A stretch of 64,000 nt of DNA, taken from NCBI RefSeq assembly GCF_025152525.1, contig NZ_JALXXL010000006.1, positions 62,001 through 126,000 of the forward strand, given 5' to 3'. The translations under genes were made by a program, and so were the position numbers. The notes below the pieces were generated by a model that saw nothing but the letters and a program-made list of their open reading frames with translations, had not been told where the DNA came from and searched no databases. The number at the start of each line of letters is the position of its first letter. Within the stretch, counting starts at the first letter, position 1. Positions 61,058-64,000 of the stretch are shown piece by piece. The stretch is from Corynebacterium sp. p3-SID1056 (GTDB taxonomy: Bacteria > Actinomycetota > Actinomycetes > Mycobacteriales > Mycobacteriaceae).

Positions 61058-62040
61058 CGAAGCACCGCCCGATATTTCTCGGGATCAGGCTGCGGCGCAA
61101 AGGATGGCGACTGATCCTTATCTACCAACACGGCACGCACGCCCTCCGCAAAGTCCGGCTCGTGGCGGATGAGCTCTCCAAGCACGCGCTCGTTTTCCAG
61201 CGCACCTTTCAGGCCCAGGGCGGCGTTCGCCTCAAAAAGCTCAGCCGCGGCCACGAGCGCGGAGGGCGAGGCCTGAGACGTGAGCTTTTTCACCTCTTCG
61301 CCGAACGCACCCGCGCCGTCGAGACGCGCCTGGATTTCGGCCCACGAGCCGACAAAGACTTCCTCTATCTGTTCGAACCACTGCTCCAGGCTGTTCCTCC
61401 CAGCCGGTAGCGCGACCTCGTCGAGGACGCCCAGCCCTTCCTCGACGATCCGTTCCGTAAGTCCCTCAAGCGTTGCCACTTTGTGCGAGGCAAGCCCCAG
61501 GTCGAGCATGTCGTCGGCCTGCAAGCGGTATCCGGTCAGCCCCAAAAACTTGCCCAGCGCCAGCGACGGCCGCTGCGGCAAATGCTGCAGCTTCCAGGAC
61601 TGCCCGACGTCAGTGACGTAGCCAATGTTCATCTCCGGCATCGAGGCGAACGCCCCCTCCTGCACGACCATGTGCGAGCCAAGCGCAGAGATGCCCATCC
61701 CTCCGCCCATGTCCACCCCCGAGACGAGCGCGATGTAGGGCTTGGGGTAATTCGCGATGTAGTGGTTCATCTCGTATTCCTCGGCGAAGAAGGCGCTCAC
61801 ATCTTCCCGATTCCCCTCAAGGATCTCCTCGCGCGCAAGTTTGACGTCGCCCCCGGAGCAGAAGTGCCTGGAGCTAGATCGCACTACTACCTGGGTGACG
61901 GCATCGTCACGTTCCCAGCCCTTGAGGGTGCTGTAGATGCCGTGGATCATCTCGTCGTTCAGGGAGTTCAGCGCTTTGGGGCGGTCAAGCGTGATAATGC
62001 CGGTCGTGCCTCGTATGGATGTGTCTAAGAATGCAGTCAT
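61054..62040 (-). CDS. Enoyl-CoA hydratase/3-hydroxyisobutyryl-CoA hydrolase family
   Basis: 328 residues, crotonase fold. Oxyanion-hole segment SSSRHFCSGGDVKLAREE and second loop YIALVSGVDMGGGMGISALG, followed by PEMNIGYVTDVGQSWKLQHLP, where the Glu and Asp positions fit the 3-hydroxyisobutyryl-CoA hydrolase subgroup (valine degradation) more than classic enoyl-CoA hydratase. The C-terminal half (about 200-328) is the extension typical of the subgroup. ATG 62040 is taken; GTG 62046 would add two residues. Divergent from the HAD gene. Confidence 0.85.
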   Translation of the reverse strand: MTAFLDTSIRGTTGIITLDRPKALNSLNDEMIHGIYSTLKGWERDDAVTQVVVRSSSRHFCSGGDVKLAREEILEGNREDVSAFFAEEYEMNHYIANYPKPYIALVSGVDMGGGMGISALGSHMVVQEGAFASMPEMNIGYVTDVGQSWKLQHLPQRPSLALGKFLGLTGYRLQADDMLDLGLASHKVATLEGLTERIVEEGLGVLDEVALPAGRNSLEQWFEQIEEVFVGSWAEIQARLDGAGAFGEEVKKLTSQASPSALVAAAELFEANAALGLKGALENERVLGELIRHEPDFAEGVRAVLVDKDQSPSFAPQPDPEKYRAVLR

Positions 62041-62104
62041 GCACACCAGTGTTGCACATCACACAAAAATGGTCGAGCAATTTTCCACGGGTAGGCTGGA
62101 GCCA

Positions 62105-62902
62105 ATGAATATCCCACGTCTCGTAGCTCTCGATATGGACGGCACGCTGCTCACCCCCGAGGGGGTAATCCCCGAGTCGTTTTGGCCGACGTTGGACGCA
62201 GCCCACGCAGCCGGTATGACCGTCGCGCCGGCGTCCGGGAGGCAGCTTGCCACCCTGCGCGGCATGTTCGCCCGCAACGCACCCGATACCTTCATCGCGG
62301 AAAATGGCGCGGTCGTCGAACACAAAGGGACGATCGTCGCCACCTCCACGATCCCCGAGGAGACGGTTCGCAGCATCACGGAGGCGCTCGAGCGCACACC
62401 GTTTATCGTCCACCCGGTACTGTGCGCGCCCGAGGCCTCGTACACGCGCGCCTCAACCCCCGCTGAGGTACAGCGCGAGGTGGACAAGTACTACCTGGCC
62501 AACACGCAAGTGCGCTCGCTTTTCGACGCCCCACTGCACGAGATCGTCAAAATCGCCCTCTTTGTCGACGGCGGCGCGGAACGCCTCGGCCTGCCCTGGG
62601 TGCACACGCTCGCCCCCGAGCTGCACGCACTAGTCAGCTCTGCCCATTGGCTCGACATCATGCCACCTGCAGCTTCGAAGGGAAACGCCCTGCTTGCCCT
62701 CGCCGATACGCTCGGGATCGCGCACGCCGAGACCGCCGCGATCGGTGATTATCTCAACGACTCGGCCATGCTCGAGGCCGCTGGTTACGCCGTCGCGATG
62801 GGCAATGCGCACCCGACACTCAAGCAGGTGGCAGATGAGGTGATCGGCACGAATGGGGAGTACGCGGCCGTCGAGAAGCTGGCGCAGTGGGCCGTCAGAT
62901 GA
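62105..62902 (+). CDS. Cof-type HAD hydrolase
   Basis: 265 residues. HAD motif I ALDMDGTLLTPEG (8-20) with the nucleophile Asp, motif II in APASGRQ, Lys in PPAASKGNALLALAD, and motif IV IGDYLNDSAMLEAAGYAVAMGNA. Type IIB cap as in Cof/YbjI phosphatases acting on sugar or nucleotide phosphates. ATG 62105 is 7 nt after TAGGCT (62092-62097). The stop overlaps the following glycosylase start as ATGA. Confidence 0.92.
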   Translation: MNIPRLVALDMDGTLLTPEGVIPESFWPTLDAAHAAGMTVAPASGRQLATLRGMFARNAPDTFIAENGAVVEHKGTIVATSTIPEETVRSITEALERTPFIVHPVLCAPEASYTRASTPAEVQREVDKYYLANTQVRSLFDAPLHEIVKIALFVDGGAERLGLPWVHTLAPELHALVSSAHWLDIMPPAASKGNALLALADTLGIAHAETAAIGDYLNDSAMLEAAGYAVAMGNAHPTLKQVADEVIGTNGEYAAVEKLAQWAVR

Positions 62903-63462
62903 TCGACTTTTCCCAACCCGCTGATGCCGTTGCGCCCCAGCTTTTAGGCTGCCTGATTACCCACAACGGTGTCACCGTGCGGCTGACCGAGGTCGAGGCG
63001 TACACCGGCGCGAATGACCCGGCGGCGCACACGCACCGGGGGAAAACCGCGCGGAACGAGGCGATGTTCGGCCCAGGCGGAACCCTGTATGTCTACCTGT
63101 CCTACGGCATCCACCTCAACGGCAACATTGTGTGCGCGCCGGAAGGCCAGGGGCAGGGCTGCCTCATGCGCGGCGGCGAAATCATCGAGGGCGAAACACT
63201 CGCGCGCTCGCGGAGGCAAAAGCCCGAGCGGAAACGAATTCCTTTTGCTAACTTAGCTCGCGGGCCCGGCAATCTGGGGCAGGCACTGGGCCTGAGCCTG
63301 GAAGACAACGGCACGCCGGTCACACTGACTGAGCGCGAGGCCGAACCCGAATGGGTTGCGGGGCCGCGCATCGGCATCAGTAAGAACGCCGATGCACCGT
63401 TGAGATTTTGGATCCCCAACGCGCCCACGGTGTCCACCCCGCGTGGGCGCCCAAAGTTGTGA
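62899..63462 (+). CDS. 3-methyladenine DNA glycosylase (AAG/MPG family)
   Basis: 187 residues. Removes alkylated purines in base excision repair. Family blocks: TEVEAYTGANDPAAHTHRGK (active-site Glu/Tyr), NEAMFGPGGTLYVYLSYGIH and ARGPGNLGQALGL. Complete relative to the bacterial family. Coupled to the HAD phosphatase by a 4-nt overlap; both would be made from the same leaderless message. It ends 1 nt from the convergent ppk2 stop. Confidence 0.93.
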   Translation: MIDFSQPADAVAPQLLGCLITHNGVTVRLTEVEAYTGANDPAAHTHRGKTARNEAMFGPGGTLYVYLSYGIHLNGNIVCAPEGQGQGCLMRGGEIIEGETLARSRRQKPERKRIPFANLARGPGNLGQALGLSLEDNGTPVTLTEREAEPEWVAGPRIGISKNADAPLRFWIPNAPTVSTPRGRPKL

Positions 63463-63463
63463 C

Positions 63464-64000
63464 CTACTTGTGCTTCTTTTTCTTCGTCTTCTTCGACGCG
63501 ACGTGGCGCTCTTCCAGCTTGGCAGCCGCGTCGGGCACGTAGCGGAATTCCTCACGCGGCGGGCGCGAGTAATCCGTGATCTCCGGGCGCTCCGGAATCT
63601 CCGGCAGCTCCACCTCCACGTGCTCGTAAGGCACGGTGGACAGCAGGTGCGAAATCACGTTGATGCGGGAGCGCTTCTTATCCTCGCTCTCCACCGTGTA
63701 CCAGGGCGCGGAAGGAATGTCGGTGTGGACGAACATCTCGTCCTTTGCGCGCGAGTAGTCCTCCCAGCGGGTGATGGACTCTAAGTCCATCGGCGAGAGC
63801 TTCCACTGGCGCAGCGGGTCTTCCTTGCGGGACTGGAAGCGCTTGTACTGCTCCTCGTCGGAGACAGAGAACCAGTACTTGCGCAGCATGATGCCGTCCT
63901 CGACGAGCAGGCGCTCGAAGATCGGTGCCTGGTGTAAGAAGCGGCGGTACTCCTGCGAGGTGCAAAAGCCCATCACGCGCTCCACACCTGCGCGGTTGTA
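63464..64000 (-). CDS. ppk2: Polyphosphate kinase 2, C-terminal part
   Basis: The visible 178 residues run from YNRAGVERVMGFCTSQEY to a lysine-rich tail KKTKKKKHK; the 5' part lies beyond the right edge. YNRAGVERVMGF and LRKYWFSVSDEEQYKRFQSR are PPK2 hallmarks, and RWEDYSRAKDEMFVHTDIP is the lid-region segment. Uses polyphosphate to phosphorylate nucleoside diphosphates or monophosphates. The Walker A and B segments cannot be checked here. Confidence 0.93.
   Translation of the reverse strand, partial: YNRAGVERVMGFCTSQEYRRFLHQAPIFERLLVEDGIMLRKYWFSVSDEEQYKRFQSRKEDPLRQWKLSPMDLESITRWEDYSRAKDEMFVHTDIPSAPWYTVESEDKKRSRINVISHLLSTVPYEHVEVELPEIPERPEITDYSRPPREEFRYVPDAAAKLEERHVASKKTKKKKHK

Noticed and set aside
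1..64000. CRISPR array, prophage or IS element
   Set aside because: No regularly spaced repeats, transposase, integrase or phage structural genes were seen; the only mobile-like segment is the R-M pair.

Overview
The window is chromosomal DNA of a high-GC actinobacterium, almost certainly a Corynebacterium. The evidence is a mycothiol S-conjugate amidase, an actinobacterial short-chain Z-prenyl diphosphate synthase, DUF4307 and DUF5997 proteins, two peptidyl-tRNA hydrolases, a GapB-type glyceraldehyde-3-phosphate dehydrogenase, and very many genes whose start codon lies 6-8 nt after a TANNNT -10 box (leaderless mRNAs). As I remember it, two stretches keep the gene order of Mycobacterium tuberculosis: glyA-coaA-uppS-orf-mca-DUF4307-greA (Rv1093 to Rv1080c) and mfd-tetR-tRNA-glmU-prs-rplY-pth (Rv1020 to Rv1014c). 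No plasmid, phage, IS element or CRISPR array is visible.

Layout. 0-7.5 kb: one-carbon and CoA metabolism (glyA, coaA), prenyl diphosphate and mycothiol-detoxification genes, greA, a lipoprotein and a Bax-inhibitor-like membrane protein. 7.5-11.8 kb: a suppressor-of-fused-domain protein, an SDR plus CrtI-like desaturase pair, a lipoprotein and a tRNA with a Leu(UAA) anticodon. 12-14 kb: a two-gene restriction-modification system (C5 methyltransferase and NgoMIV-family nuclease, predicted GCCGGC) sitting beside that tRNA. 14-20.7 kb: CPBP protease, mfd, tetR, tRNA-Gln, an acyltransferase remnant and a Tat-exported multicopper oxidase. 20.8-30 kb: MFS transporter, glmU-prs-amino acid permease, aromatic aminotransferase, succinate-semialdehyde dehydrogenase, an ImmA/IrrE-type protein and rplY with a structured leader. 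30-44 kb: two peptidyl-tRNA hydrolases flanking FAH-family and nitronate monooxygenase genes, KtrAB potassium uptake, prfC, two patatin-like proteins, a YihY/BrkB protein, a DUF222-HNH protein and a DASS anion transporter.

44.3-56.3 kb is the most unusual part: five leftward genes for secreted, C-terminally membrane-anchored proteins. Three are paralogous HExxHxxGxxH metalloproteases with a DxDxDG calcium-type loop. Two are repeat-rich adhesin-like proteins with Cna_B/carboxypeptidase-regulatory and Rib-like YPDGS repeats. None has a sortase motif. Together they look like a surface protease/adhesin system made by duplication.

56.5-58.8 kb, divergent from it, holds an overlapping pair that reads as UDP-sulfoquinovose synthase (sqdB) and a SqdX-like GT4 glycosyltransferase. 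This implies a sulfoquinovosyl glycolipid pathway in a mycolata-type bacterium. The window ends with a lipoprotein, gapB, a 61-residue amphipathic protein, a 3-hydroxyisobutyryl-CoA hydrolase-like protein, a HAD phosphatase coupled to a 3-methyladenine DNA glycosylase, and the C-terminal part of a PPK2-type polyphosphate kinase.
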